From: Pedobacter sp. ASV28
GTDB lineage: Bacteria; Bacteroidota; Bacteroidia; Sphingobacteriales; Sphingobacteriaceae
Assembly (NCBI RefSeq): GCF_016428855.1
Contig: NZ_JAELTN010000005.1
Location: 62,001-126,000, forward strand
Reading direction: 5' to 3'
DNA: 64,000 nt
Shown here piece after piece: positions 45,907 through 54,156 of the stretch. The notes under the pieces were generated by a model. That model worked only from the letters and a program-made list of their open reading frames with translations, searched no databases and was not told the origin of the DNA. The position numbers were made by a program, and so were the translations under genes. Position 1 is the first letter of the stretch. Each line of letters opens with the position of its first letter.

Positions 45907-46695
45907 CTACAATACTCCAAAGTGCTTTAATGCATTCCAAATGCCATCGCTATCCACATCATCGGTAATGTGATCTGCTATAATTTTCACTTCCGGATTT
46001 GCATTGCCCATGGCTATGCCCATTTTAACATGCCGTAGCATATCTATGTCATTACCTCCATCGCCAAAGGCCATTGTCTCCATCAGATCAATACCAAAAT
46101 GAGCACAAAAGATATCAATCCCCACCTTTTTACTCTGTCCCTTGGGATTAACGTCGGCAAATAATGGGCTCCACCTAGAAGCTACCGAATTAGGCATTAC
46201 CTTATCCATAAAGGCTATTTCTTCTTTTGGACCAATAAAGATATTTGTTTGCAATACCGATGTTATATCCACCTTATTGATATCCACTAATGGAGGTACC
46301 GGAAGGTTCAAATGGGCATACATCCCGGCTATTTCGGGCGTTACATCATGAATGCTGATCTCCCGTTCCGACATAAAGGAAAAGCTCAAAGCATGGTTTT
46401 GCGTATAGTCCAATATGGCCTGAATATCTCGCGGATCAATGGGCTGCCTATATAGCATATGACCTTCCTGCGTAACGCAATATCCACCATTGAAGGTAAT
46501 ATAGCCATCGAAATTTAAGTATTTGATATGATCAATACTGTTGATAGACCGACCAGTAGAAAGTATAACCTTAATTCCTTTTGCCTGTAATTTCGCTATC
46601 GCTTCTTCAGTAGATGCTGCAACTTTATGTGTCTTAAAACTTAATAAGGTACCATCAGCATCAAAAAAGACAGCTTTCATAGAGGGTATTTGCAT
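45907..46695 (-). CDS. Cof-type HAD superfamily hydrolase
   Basis: A 262-residue HAD phosphatase of the Cof/YidA branch: nucleophile motif FFDADGTLL (Asp12 and Asp14), motif II STGRS, and motif IV FGDGGNDIDML with GNANPEVK. The substrate is probably a sugar phosphate, but promiscuity in this family prevents a firm call. A -7-type box TAACTTTG ends 5 bp before the ATG, so a leaderless message starting with MQIPSM is possible; alternatively translation starts five codons later (base 46680). Confidence 0.88.
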   Translation of the reverse strand: MQIPSMKAVFFDADGTLLSFKTHKVAASTEEAIAKLQAKGIKVILSTGRSINSIDHIKYLNFDGYITFNGGYCVTQEGHMLYRQPIDPRDIQAILDYTQNHALSFSFMSEREISIHDVTPEIAGMYAHLNLPVPPLVDINKVDITSVLQTNIFIGPKEEIAFMDKVMPNSVASRWSPLFADVNPKGQSKKVGIDIFCAHFGIDLMETMAFGDGGNDIDMLRHVKMGIAMGNANPEVKIIADHITDDVDSDGIWNALKHFGVL

Positions 46696-46699
46696 GATG

Positions 46700-46707
46700 C
46701 AAAGTTA
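46700..46707 (-). promoter_or_regulatory. Putative -7 promoter box for the HAD hydrolase gene
   Basis: Read leftward, TAACTTTG ends 5 bp before the longest ATG start, pointing to a leaderless or very short-leader message. Confidence 0.4.
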
Positions 46708-46821
46708 AAAAAGTTGAGGGTAAAGCAGCACGAAAAACCGAATATGGGGACATAATAGTTTGAAAATTACCCTTGTCCAGAACAGGTTTTGTCATACTTA
46801 TCTGATAACACGGATAGCAAC

Positions 46822-49302
46822 TTATGGCATTGAATAAACACGTTCTTCAATAGTACTCAACAATAGGTTAAGCTGCTCAAGTAACTTTGATAGTCGCAAT
46901 TTAGTAGCCTCTTCAATGACATTTTGAACCGCCACTTCCTGTTCCAATTGCCTAAATGCCGCTCCCAATTCCTTCGCACCGATCTGTGCAATACGGCCTG
47001 CTAGTCGATGTACCACTAATCTTATTGCAGATTGGTCTTCAATCGCTATGCTGTGCCTCAAAATTTCTTGGTCTTCTTCGCAATCACGCATAAAGCTAGC
47101 CAATATCCTAGCCATCATTTTTTGGTCGCCCATTGTCATTTTCTTTAAGGAACTGCCATCAAACCCAATGTTTTTTTCCGCTAATGGCGATATCTGGAAA
47201 AGTGCCAATAAATCCTCTGCCTTAAACGGTTTCATTATTATTCCTTCAAAACCTTGGTCCAATACGGCTTGCCTTTCATCAGGCAATACCTGTGCAGTGA
47301 TAGCATAATATTTTATGGACGAAGAAAGCTTAGTTTTCAATTGTTGGTAAAGTTCAAGCCCTGTTATCCCTTCCAAGCGCATATCAATAAGTACATAGGC
47401 CAGATTTTCGTCGGGGTGTTGGGCCAATACTTCTTCAGCGGTACTAAAGGTTTTATAAGGAATATGATGGGCAGAAAAAATCAGGGCACATAACTCCAAA
47501 ATAAGTCGGTCGTCATCTATTACCCATATGGTTTTGTTTGTTTCTACCACTTTAGCCTCCTGTTCTTTTGCCATCTGCAGGGGTAAAGCAGTGATGATAA
47601 ATTTTAGGTATACTACAAAGATTGTACCTTCACCTACCTTGCTCTTGACATTAATTCTTCCATTTTGAGCATCTATCAAAGTTTTCACAATAGCCAGTCC
47701 TAGTCCGGCTCCATGCCTGTTGAGCTCTTGCTTATCTGGCGCATCTGCCTGTTCAAATTCTTTGAAAATCTTATCATGGTCTTCCTCTGCAAACCCAATA
47801 CCTGTATCTTCAACATTAAAATAACAATGCAGGTCATCATCCTTGCGTTTACATTCTACCTTTAGTTTTACATGGCCTTTCCTGGTGAACTTAATGGCAT
47901 TCCCCAAAAGATTATATAGAACTTGTTTTAACCTGAAAGCGTCTCCACTTATCCAGCGTTCTCCGCCCAAATTAAAATCTGCAATCAACTGCAACCCTTT
48001 CTGCTCTGCCAAAGGTTTCATTGCAGCAATTACTTCTTCCAAAAGCTTTAAAAGGTCGAAATCCACATTTTCAAAACTAAACTCTCCAGAAATAATGCGA
48101 TTATAATCCAATACTTCATTTACGATCTGTAACAAGTGTACAGACGATTGATGGATGGCCGCCACATGCCTTTTATTTGGATTTTCTTGCTTGGCAACCA
48201 ATTCGGCATAACCTAAAATGGCTTGTAAGGGTGTTCTGATTTCATGGCTCATATTGGAAAGGAAGCGTTGTTTGGCTTTTCCATGGTACTCTGCCTCATC
48301 TTTTGCTTTTTCCAAGGCAAGTCGGTATTTATTGTTCTTGGTAATATCTGTTAAAATAAGGTAGCCAAGCACCAATGTAATTAGAAAAAAGCCAACAATG
48401 ATAATTTTGATCTGGAATACGCCCTCGTTAACAACTTCTTTTGCCTGAAATCCATTTTGGTCTATCTGTACTAGCGCTTCGGCCTCCACTTCTCTTAAAA
48501 CATTTAACATCTGCTTGGTCAGGGCGTTGCTTGAACTCGCCAATTCTGATTCCCTCCTTAGAAAACGATCACTTTTTTTACGTTGTTCTGTTTCTATGGT
48601 CCTCAATGTCGCTTCCACGTCACGCATCAAGCTATCTTGAACCTGTTGATTTAAGGTATCACGCTTAATCTTATATTCTTCTGTGATAATTTTATAAACC
48701 TCCGACTTCTTTTTACCAAACAGCCGACTTAAAAACCCTCTTGATTTTTGTTCTTCTTCTGGAGCCAATGTTGTGGTAGAAGTAGCTGTTTCCGTGGTAA
48801 ATACAGCACTATCAGCCTCTCTGGTCCGTTGAGAGAAAAGTTCATTCAGTTTAGCCACTTCGTCTGAAAAGGATTGGGTATTCACCAATGTCTCTTTTAC
48901 TTCTAGGTATAATAAGAACTGCTTATCACGATCTACCAATAAACGCTTTAGGATTTTTATTCTCTTAAGTTGCTCTTCATCATTGGCATAGAGCGTAGTG
49001 AGCGTATCCAAGCTCTTGCGTAAGTTTTTGGTAGCCAAAAAGAAATTAATGTTATTATGTTGTGGCTCTCTTTGTAGCTGATCTAAACCCGATATCTGAT
49101 GTGAGAGCTTATTCACGATACGTAACTTATCGTTAGGTGCCGATATTTTTTCTACCGTGCCCAAAATTTCACCAAATACAAATTTACTCACGCCCCAAGC
49201 CAACAAAAGGGCAAAACAAGCAAATAGAAATCCTAGGATAACCTTGCCCTTGGTGGCCGTAAAAAATGGTTTTTGGCTTTGAACTGCCGATTTGATGGTC
49301 AT
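46822..49302 (-). CDS. Hybrid sensor histidine kinase with receiver and HPt domains
   Basis: Order of parts: transmembrane helix (about 14-36), a large extracytoplasmic region with heptad-like helices (about 37-300), a second helix (about 305-325), HisKA with the phospho-His near 351 (NMSHEIRTPLQAILGY), HATPase (NLLGNAIKFT, DTGIGF, GAGLGLAIV), a receiver with phospho-Asp near 639 (LIDMRLEG) and a C-terminal HPt domain with His near 762 (VVHRLAGRIAQIGA). It can therefore run the whole phosphorelay alone up to a final DNA-binding or effector partner, which is not adjacent. The 834-codon frame starts with GTG, but ATG eight codons later is more likely. The divergent WYL regulator gene starts 175 bp upstream. 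Confidence 0.88.
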   Translation of the reverse strand: MTIKSAVQSQKPFFTATKGKVILGFLFACFALLLAWGVSKFVFGEILGTVEKISAPNDKLRIVNKLSHQISGLDQLQREPQHNNINFFLATKNLRKSLDTLTTLYANDEEQLKRIKILKRLLVDRDKQFLLYLEVKETLVNTQSFSDEVAKLNELFSQRTREADSAVFTTETATSTTTLAPEEEQKSRGFLSRLFGKKKSEVYKIITEEYKIKRDTLNQQVQDSLMRDVEATLRTIETEQRKKSDRFLRRESELASSSNALTKQMLNVLREVEAEALVQIDQNGFQAKEVVNEGVFQIKIIIVGFFLITLVLGYLILTDITKNNKYRLALEKAKDEAEYHGKAKQRFLSNMSHEIRTPLQAILGYAELVAKQENPNKRHVAAIHQSSVHLLQIVNEVLDYNRIISGEFSFENVDFDLLKLLEEVIAAMKPLAEQKGLQLIADFNLGGERWISGDAFRLKQVLYNLLGNAIKFTRKGHVKLKVECKRKDDDLHCYFNVEDTGIGFAEEDHDKIFKEFEQADAPDKQELNRHGAGLGLAIVKTLIDAQNGRINVKSKVGEGTIFVVYLKFIITALPLQMAKEQEAKVVETNKTIWVIDDDRLILELCALIFSAHHIPYKTFSTAEEVLAQHPDENLAYVLIDMRLEGITGLELYQQLKTKLSSSIKYYAITAQVLPDERQAVLDQGFEGIIMKPFKAEDLLALFQISPLAEKNIGFDGSSLKKMTMGDQKMMARILASFMRDCEEDQEILRHSIAIEDQSAIRLVVHRLAGRIAQIGAKELGAAFRQLEQEVAVQNVIEEATKLRLSKLLEQLNLLLSTIEERVYSMP

Positions 49303-49464
49303 ATTTAAAATACAACCACAAAACACGCACCGAAAATGATCTTTTTATTTAAAAATTTTATTACTTAGACCTTATCAACTAAGCATTGAGACAGTCTGTA
49401 ACCTACCCATTTTTGATCATGCAACGATTACTTTAAGATTTTATAATTTAGCGTTTCCTTACTT

Positions 49465-49472
49465 TATCTTTG
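49465..49472 (+). promoter_or_regulatory. Putative -7 promoter box for the WYL regulator gene
   Basis: TATCTTTG is a full match to TAnnTTTG and ends 4 bp before the ATG, so the message is probably leaderless. Confidence 0.5.
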
Positions 49473-49476
49473 TGAT

Positions 49477-50166
49477 ATGAACAGAATTGATCGGCTTTTT
49501 GGCATTCTTATTTTATTGCAATCTAAAAAGCATGTAACTGCCGAGCACATTGCCGATCGCTTTGAAATCAGTGTCCGTACAGTTTACAGAGACATTAAAG
49601 CTTTGGCAGAACAGGGCATTCCGCTAAGTTTTGAAGCCAATAAAGGGTATTTTATTGTACAGGGCTATTTTCTACCACCAGTTTCTTTTAATACCGACGA
49701 AGCTGGTGCCTTGCTCATCATGGAACGTTTTCTGGAGGGTTTTGCCGACAAATCTATTAAACAGCATTATCACAGCGCCTTAGACAAGGTTAAGAATGTA
49801 CTGAAAACCAACCAAAAAGAAGTGCTGGAAAACCTAAACCAGCACATCAAACTACAGTTGCCCGAGCGGCTAAAAAATGATTTCGAATATCTGGCTGCTA
49901 TTCAAAGTGCTATTACCGCTAAACATAGTATACTCATTAACTATAAAAACAACAAAGGAGAGGTTAGCAAACGGGAAATCGAACCTATTGGATTAATTTT
50001 TTATGCTTTTGGCTGGCATTTAATTGCTTGGTGCAACCTAAGGACCGAATACCGAGATTTCAGGATAGACCGAATCATCGACATCACAAATACTCATCAG
50101 CCTTTCAAAAAAGACAAACATATGCCGCTCGATGACTACATGAAATTACTTCCAGTAGATTTTTAA
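49477..50166 (+). CDS. YafY-type transcriptional regulator with HTH and WYL domains
   Basis: A DeoR-like HTH_11 domain (1-58, FGILILLQSKKHVTAEHIADRFEISVRTVYRDIKAL) is joined to a WYL domain (about 135-225, NYKNNKGEVSKREIEPIGLIFYAFGWHLIAWC). WYL domains bind nucleic-acid or nucleotide ligands and such regulators control DNA-damage or defence genes in several bacteria (family knowledge). A DinB-like gene lies 200 bp downstream on the same strand but with its own gap, so co-regulation is unproven. Length 229 residues is normal. Confidence 0.88.
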   Translation: MNRIDRLFGILILLQSKKHVTAEHIADRFEISVRTVYRDIKALAEQGIPLSFEANKGYFIVQGYFLPPVSFNTDEAGALLIMERFLEGFADKSIKQHYHSALDKVKNVLKTNQKEVLENLNQHIKLQLPERLKNDFEYLAAIQSAITAKHSILINYKNNKGEVSKREIEPIGLIFYAFGWHLIAWCNLRTEYRDFRIDRIIDITNTHQPFKKDKHMPLDDYMKLLPVDF

Positions 50167-50204
50167 TATTTAGAAAGCCAACAGCATTCAACACCCGCAA
50201 TTTC

Positions 50205-50260
50205 AGCCCGCTTTACGCTTCTCCAGATATAAAATCGGGCCCCACTTCAATCGGGCTTAT
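50205..50260 (-). repeat. Interspersed palindromic repeat, copy B
   Basis: Aligns to the reverse complement of copy A at 45.7 kb. Shared blocks are GCTTT, AAAATCGGG and ACTTCAATCGGG; copy B has lost about 4 bp in the centre and another 3 bp at the left. The two copies are in opposite orientation 4.5 kb apart, with three genes between them. Confidence 0.55.
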
Positions 50261-50365
50261 ACAACAAATGAAATTCAAAAAAGAATCAACCCGAAAAGGC
50301 ACTGCCATAGGGTTGTCAGTTGCACCTATTTTCTTTGTCTCAACAAAAAAAATTAGTTCAACATC

Positions 50366-50863
50366 ATGAAAATCATCGAAGAATTATTAAAAGAGCTAGC
50401 CTATGAGGCAGAAATTACGCGCAAATTTTTAAAAATCGTTCCAGTAGAAAAATTTGACTGGGCACCACATGAAAAAAGCATGAAGATGAAGGCTTTGGCC
50501 ACCCATCTGGCAGAACTTCCCAGCTGGATCGGCTTAGCCCTAAATACCGAAGGCTTAGATTTCGCTACCACTCCTTACGAACCTGTTGAAATTAAAGACC
50601 ATGCAGATTTACTGGTGTACCTTAATGAAAATGTAGCGACAGCCAAGGCTGATCTGGAAAAAATAACAGAGGCAGACCTTGATGGCAGATGGGTAATGCG
50701 TAGTGGTGAAACCATACATGCAGACCTGTCCAAGTACGAAACCATTAGACATAGCTTTTCCCAAACTTCACACCACAGGGCACAATTGGGCGTTTATCTT
50801 CGCCTATTAAATATTCCCATACCTGGTACCTATGGACCAAGCGCAGATGATCATTCCTTCTAA
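50366..50863 (+). CDS. DinB-family four-helix metal-binding protein
   Basis: A 165-residue DinB/YfiT-type helical bundle. Metal-binding histidines are expected in ATHLAELPSW (His47) and HSFSQTSHHRAQLGVYLR near the C-terminus. The founding dinB gene of Bacillus subtilis is DNA-damage inducible, but most family members are of unknown activity; some are thiol-dependent transferases. A TTTCTTTG promoter-like box about 30 bp upstream suggests its own transcript. No DNA-repair gene is adjacent. Confidence 0.85.
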   Translation: MKIIEELLKELAYEAEITRKFLKIVPVEKFDWAPHEKSMKMKALATHLAELPSWIGLALNTEGLDFATTPYEPVEIKDHADLLVYLNENVATAKADLEKITEADLDGRWVMRSGETIHADLSKYETIRHSFSQTSHHRAQLGVYLRLLNIPIPGTYGPSADDHSF

Positions 50864-50908
50864 AAGTTATATTTTTCTAGCTATCTGATTTCATCTTACG
50901 TTTATTCG

Positions 50909-50952
50909 AATTAGAATTGGTTACTTTGTAGATCATTTAACCAATTCTAATT
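50909..50952. promoter_or_regulatory. Perfect 15-bp inverted repeat abutting the rluF start codon
   Basis: AATTAGAATTGGTTA and its exact reverse complement TAACCAATTCTAATT are separated by 14 bp; the second arm ends at the base before the ATG. A TTACTTTG promoter-like box overlaps the end of the first arm. The layout suits an operator around the transcription start, or a hairpin that hides the translation start. Confidence 0.55.
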
Positions 50953-51894
50953 ATGACCGAACACACCACCCGTTTAAACAAGTACATCAGCGAAAGCGGA
51001 TTATGCTCAAGAAGAGCCGCAGATAGATATATTGAGCTGGGACAGGTTTTTATCAACGGGAAGAAGGCAAAAGTGGGAGATAAGGTCATTTTTGGAGACC
51101 TGGTAAGCGTAAATGGTCAGAACATTGAGCCTAGACAAGCTGAAAATGCCGTGATATTGGCCTATAACAAGCCCATAGGGATTACAAGTACTACGGAAGG
51201 GAACGTAAAAGGGAACATTGTAGAACATGTTAATTACAGTGAAAGGGTTTTCCCTATTGGACGACTGGATAAAGATTCCCAAGGATTGATCTTTTTAACC
51301 AATAATGGCGACTTGGTCAATAAAATCTTAAGAGCCGGGAACAATCACGAAAAGGAATATGTAGTAACGGTGAACAAACCTGTTACGGAACATTTTCTAG
51401 AAGGCATGAGCAAAGGTGTTCCTGTTTTAGGTGTAATGACCAAAAAATGTAAAGTAAAAAAAGAGAGTGCCAATATATTTCGAATTACCCTTATACAAGG
51501 ATTAAACCGGCAAATTCGTAGAATGTGTGAACATTTTGGTTATGAAGTGACCAAGCTGGAACGTGTACGCATTATGAACATTAACCTAAAAGGCCTGGCT
51601 GTTGGCGATTGGCGCGAGCTTACCGAGGAAGAGCAGAATGACATCTATAAGCTGGTAGCCAAATCAAGCTCAGACGCCACTCCGAAGAAAAAAAACACCA
51701 CATCACCTGTAAAAAACAAAGTTAAGTCCGAAAACGCAAAGTCAAATCGCCCTGCCAAAACAGCCCCGAAAACTAAAGCTAAAACTACTACTGGAGCTGG
51801 TAACGATTGGTTTAAAAACAATGGAACGAATAAGAGAAGTAGCGCTCCAAAAGGAAAGTTTGGCACCTCATCTACTAGAGGCAAAAGGAAATAA
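50953..51894 (+). CDS. rluF: 23S rRNA pseudouridine synthase RluF-like
   Basis: Forms pseudouridine in 23S rRNA; RluF acts at position 2604 with some overlap at 2605 in E. coli. An S4 RNA-binding domain (about 5-50, [20 protein letters not shown]) precedes the catalytic domain with the essential Asp106 in [13 protein letters not shown] and later [17 protein letters not shown]. The final ~80 residues are a basic, low-complexity Lys/Ser/Thr/Asn-rich tail (from about 232), which is a lineage-specific extension beyond the catalytic core. RluB/RluE-type specificity cannot be excluded. Confidence 0.88.
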   Translation: MTEHTTRLNKYISESGLCSRRAADRYIELGQVFINGKKAKVGDKVIFGDLVSVNGQNIEPRQAENAVILAYNKPIGITSTTEGNVKGNIVEHVNYSERVFPIGRLDKDSQGLIFLTNNGDLVNKILRAGNNHEKEYVVTVNKPVTEHFLEGMSKGVPVLGVMTKKCKVKKESANIFRITLIQGLNRQIRRMCEHFGYEVTKLERVRIMNINLKGLAVGDWRELTEEEQNDIYKLVAKSSSDATPKKKNTTSPVKNKVKSENAKSNRPAKTAPKTKAKTTTGAGNDWFKNNGTNKRSSAPKGKFGTSSTRGKRK

Positions 51895-51951
51895 GTAACC
51901 GTTTTATCGTCCAAAATTTAGAGATTACTTTCAAAACTTACTCTAAATAGC

Positions 51952-51959
51952 TATATTTA
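51952..51959 (+). promoter_or_regulatory. Putative -7 promoter box for the NfeD-like/flotillin operon
   Basis: TATATTTA differs from TAnnTTTG only at the last base and lies 22 bp before the NfeD-like start codon. Confidence 0.3.
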
Positions 51960-51981
51960 CGGGGAACCGACAGCTAAATCT

Positions 51982-52548
51982 ATGGACGCATTAAATAACT
52001 TAGAACCTTTACTAAAGGTATTTTGGTACATTGCTATTCCTATCAGTGCAATCTTCTTAGTTCAAACCATCATGACCTTTATAGGCGCAGATTCTGGGGA
52101 TGGTATTGACGCCGACTTTGATGGAGATCTTGATCATGCGAACGCCCCGTTCCAGCTTTTTTCCTTTAGAAACCTTATCAATTTTTTATTGGGCTTCAGC
52201 TGGACAGGTATATCGTTCTATGGCCTGGTTAACAGCAAACCTTTATTGATTACCTTATCAGTTATCATTGGTGCTGCTTTTATCATGATCTTTTTTATCA
52301 CCATCAAACAAATTCAAAAATTAGCGGAGAACAATACTTTTAAAATTGAAAGTCTATTACATAGAACTGCTTCTGTATACCTCCGCATTCCTGAACATAG
52401 AACTGGCACTGGCAAAATTCAAGTCAGTGTAAACGGCTCATTCAGAGAAATAGATGCCATCACCAATCAAGAACAGATTACAAGTGGATCAACCATCAAA
52501 ATAGTAAAAATAGAAAGCAACAATTTAGTACTCGTAGAAAAAATATAA
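51982..52548 (+). CDS. NfeD-like membrane protein with C-terminal OB-like domain
   Basis: Three hydrophobic helices (about 12-35, 62-80 and 88-109) precede a small beta-rich domain (about 115-188, ASVYLRIPEHRTGTGKIQVSV...SGSTIKIVKIESNNLVLVEKI), the layout of short NfeD proteins. NfeD genes are commonly paired with SPFH/flotillin genes (known), as here, with only one base between stop and next start. It probably assists flotillin membrane domains. Acidic residues GADSGDGIDADFDGDLDHAN in the first loop are notable. Confidence 0.8.
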   Translation: MDALNNLEPLLKVFWYIAIPISAIFLVQTIMTFIGADSGDGIDADFDGDLDHANAPFQLFSFRNLINFLLGFSWTGISFYGLVNSKPLLITLSVIIGAAFIMIFFITIKQIQKLAENNTFKIESLLHRTASVYLRIPEHRTGTGKIQVSVNGSFREIDAITNQEQITSGSTIKIVKIESNNLVLVEKI

Positions 52549-52549
52549 C

Positions 52550-54085
52550 ATGGAAAACCTTTTACAATCGCCTATTACGATCATTTTAATTGCCGTTATT
52601 GTCATATTCGTAACCCTCTCTGCCCTATTGGCCAGGTATAAACGTTGTCCTTCAGATAAAATTTTGGTGATTTATGGCAAAACTGGTGGTACTTCTGCTA
52701 AATGTATACATGGTGGAGGTGCATTTATCTGGCCAGTTATTCAAGATTTTGCCTACCTCGACCTAAAACCTATCTCTATTGAAGCAAACTTGGTAAATGC
52801 CTTAAGCAGGCAAAACATAAGGGTCGACGTACCTTGTAGGTTTACGATTGCCATCTCTACAGAGACCGACAGCATGAACAATGCTGCAGAACGATTATTG
52901 GGCTTGGTCCCTTCTGATATTCAAGAATTATCAAAAGACATCCTATTTGGTCAGCTACGTCTGGTCATTGCCACCATGACCATCGAAGAAATCAATTCGG
53001 ATCGTGATAAATTTTTAGATAACATCTCTAAAAACGTAGATACCGAATTAAAGAAAATCGGTCTAAAACTGATCAATGTAAACGTAACCGATATTAAAGA
53101 CGAATCGGGATATATCGAGGCACTAGGTAAAGAAGCTGCGGCAAAGGCTATTAATGAAGCGATTATTAGCGTAGCAGAACAAACCAAAATTGGAGAAACT
53201 GGTAAGGCCATTGCCGATAGGGAAAAAGATGTACAGATTGCGGAAACCCAACGCGAACGTGATGTAAAAATTGCCATTACCCAAAAAGACAGGGAAATTA
53301 GCATTGCTTCTGCTGCCAAAGATGAAGCCATTGGTAAAGCTGAAGCCGAAAGAGATACACGTATTAAAACCTCAGAGGCCAATGCCATTGCGGTAAAAGG
53401 CGAAAACGAAGCTAAGATAGAAATTGCCAGTTCAGATGCTCTACGCAGAGAGAAAGAAGCAGAGTCGTTAAAAATTGCGGTAGCTGCGGAAAAAGTTCAA
53501 CAAGCAAAAGCCTTGGAAGCATCTTATCTGGCAGAGCAAAAAGCCGAAGCTGCCCGTTCTGAAAGAGAAAGAGCCACGCAAATAGCCAATATTGTTATTC
53601 CGGCAGAAATAGCCAAACAAAAAGCCATCATACAAGCTCAGGCTGATGCAGAAACCATCAGGGAAAATGCCAAGGGCGAGGCTGATGCCATTTACGCCAA
53701 GATGGAAGCCGAAGCAAAGGGTCTCTTCGAAATTTTAACCAAACAAGCAGAAGGTTACCGCGAAGTAGTCTCCGCAGCAGGCGGCGACCCTACCAAAGCT
53801 TTCCAATTATTGTTAATTGAAAAACTACCTGAACTTGTAAGAACACAGGTAGAAGCTGTTAAGAACATTAAAATTGATAAGATTACTGTTTGGGATTCTG
53901 GAAATGGCGCTAATGAAAATTCATCGACCGCCAATTTTGTATCTGGCATGATGAAGACCGTTCCACCTCTAAATGACCTGTTCAATATGGCAGGGCTAAA
54001 CCTTCCTACCTACCTTAAGGGAAATGACGAAGGAGTAGAAACTTCTACCCTAAATCAAATTAATGAAGACGGGACAAAAGCTTAA
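52550..54085 (+). CDS. Flotillin-family SPFH protein
   Basis: An N-terminal membrane helix (about 7-29) precedes an SPFH domain (about 35-190, DKILVIYGKTGGTSAKCIHGGGAFIWPVIQ) and a long Ala/Glu/Lys-rich coiled coil (about 200-400), then a C-terminal oligomerisation region (about 405-511, FQLLLIEKLPELVRTQVEAVKNIKIDKITVWDSG). Flotillins organise membrane microdomains. Length 511 is typical of FloT/YqiK. Second gene of the NfeD-flotillin pair; ends at a strong terminator. Confidence 0.9.
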   Translation: MENLLQSPITIILIAVIVIFVTLSALLARYKRCPSDKILVIYGKTGGTSAKCIHGGGAFIWPVIQDFAYLDLKPISIEANLVNALSRQNIRVDVPCRFTIAISTETDSMNNAAERLLGLVPSDIQELSKDILFGQLRLVIATMTIEEINSDRDKFLDNISKNVDTELKKIGLKLINVNVTDIKDESGYIEALGKEAAAKAINEAIISVAEQTKIGETGKAIADREKDVQIAETQRERDVKIAITQKDREISIASAAKDEAIGKAEAERDTRIKTSEANAIAVKGENEAKIEIASSDALRREKEAESLKIAVAAEKVQQAKALEASYLAEQKAEAARSERERATQIANIVIPAEIAKQKAIIQAQADAETIRENAKGEADAIYAKMEAEAKGLFEILTKQAEGYREVVSAAGGDPTKAFQLLLIEKLPELVRTQVEAVKNIKIDKITVWDSGNGANENSSTANFVSGMMKTVPPLNDLFNMAGLNLPTYLKGNDEGVETSTLNQINEDGTKA

Positions 54086-54104
54086 GTTTTGTTTACTTAT
54101 TGAT

Positions 54105-54142
54105 AAAGCTGATGACAGCAGTATTGTCATCAGCTTTTTTTT
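54105..54142 (+). terminator. Rho-independent terminator after the flotillin gene
   Basis: AAAGCTGATGACA and TGTCATCAGCTTT form a perfect 13-bp stem with a 7-nt loop, followed by a T run of eight. The hairpin overlaps the upstream in-frame TTG of the rlmN frame, which shows that rlmN starts later. Confidence 0.9.
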
Positions 54143-54156
54143 GTAATTTTGCAGCA

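Noticed and set aside
51645..51914. Minus-strand 89-codon frame with hydrophobic product
   Set aside because: Antisense to the Lys-rich tail of RluF; Lys codons AAA read as TTT on the other strand, which creates the false hydrophobicity.
54100..54156. TTG start giving a 19-codon longer RlmN
   Set aside because: The extension lies inside a strong terminator hairpin of the preceding gene, and the ATG at 54157 gives the normal family length.
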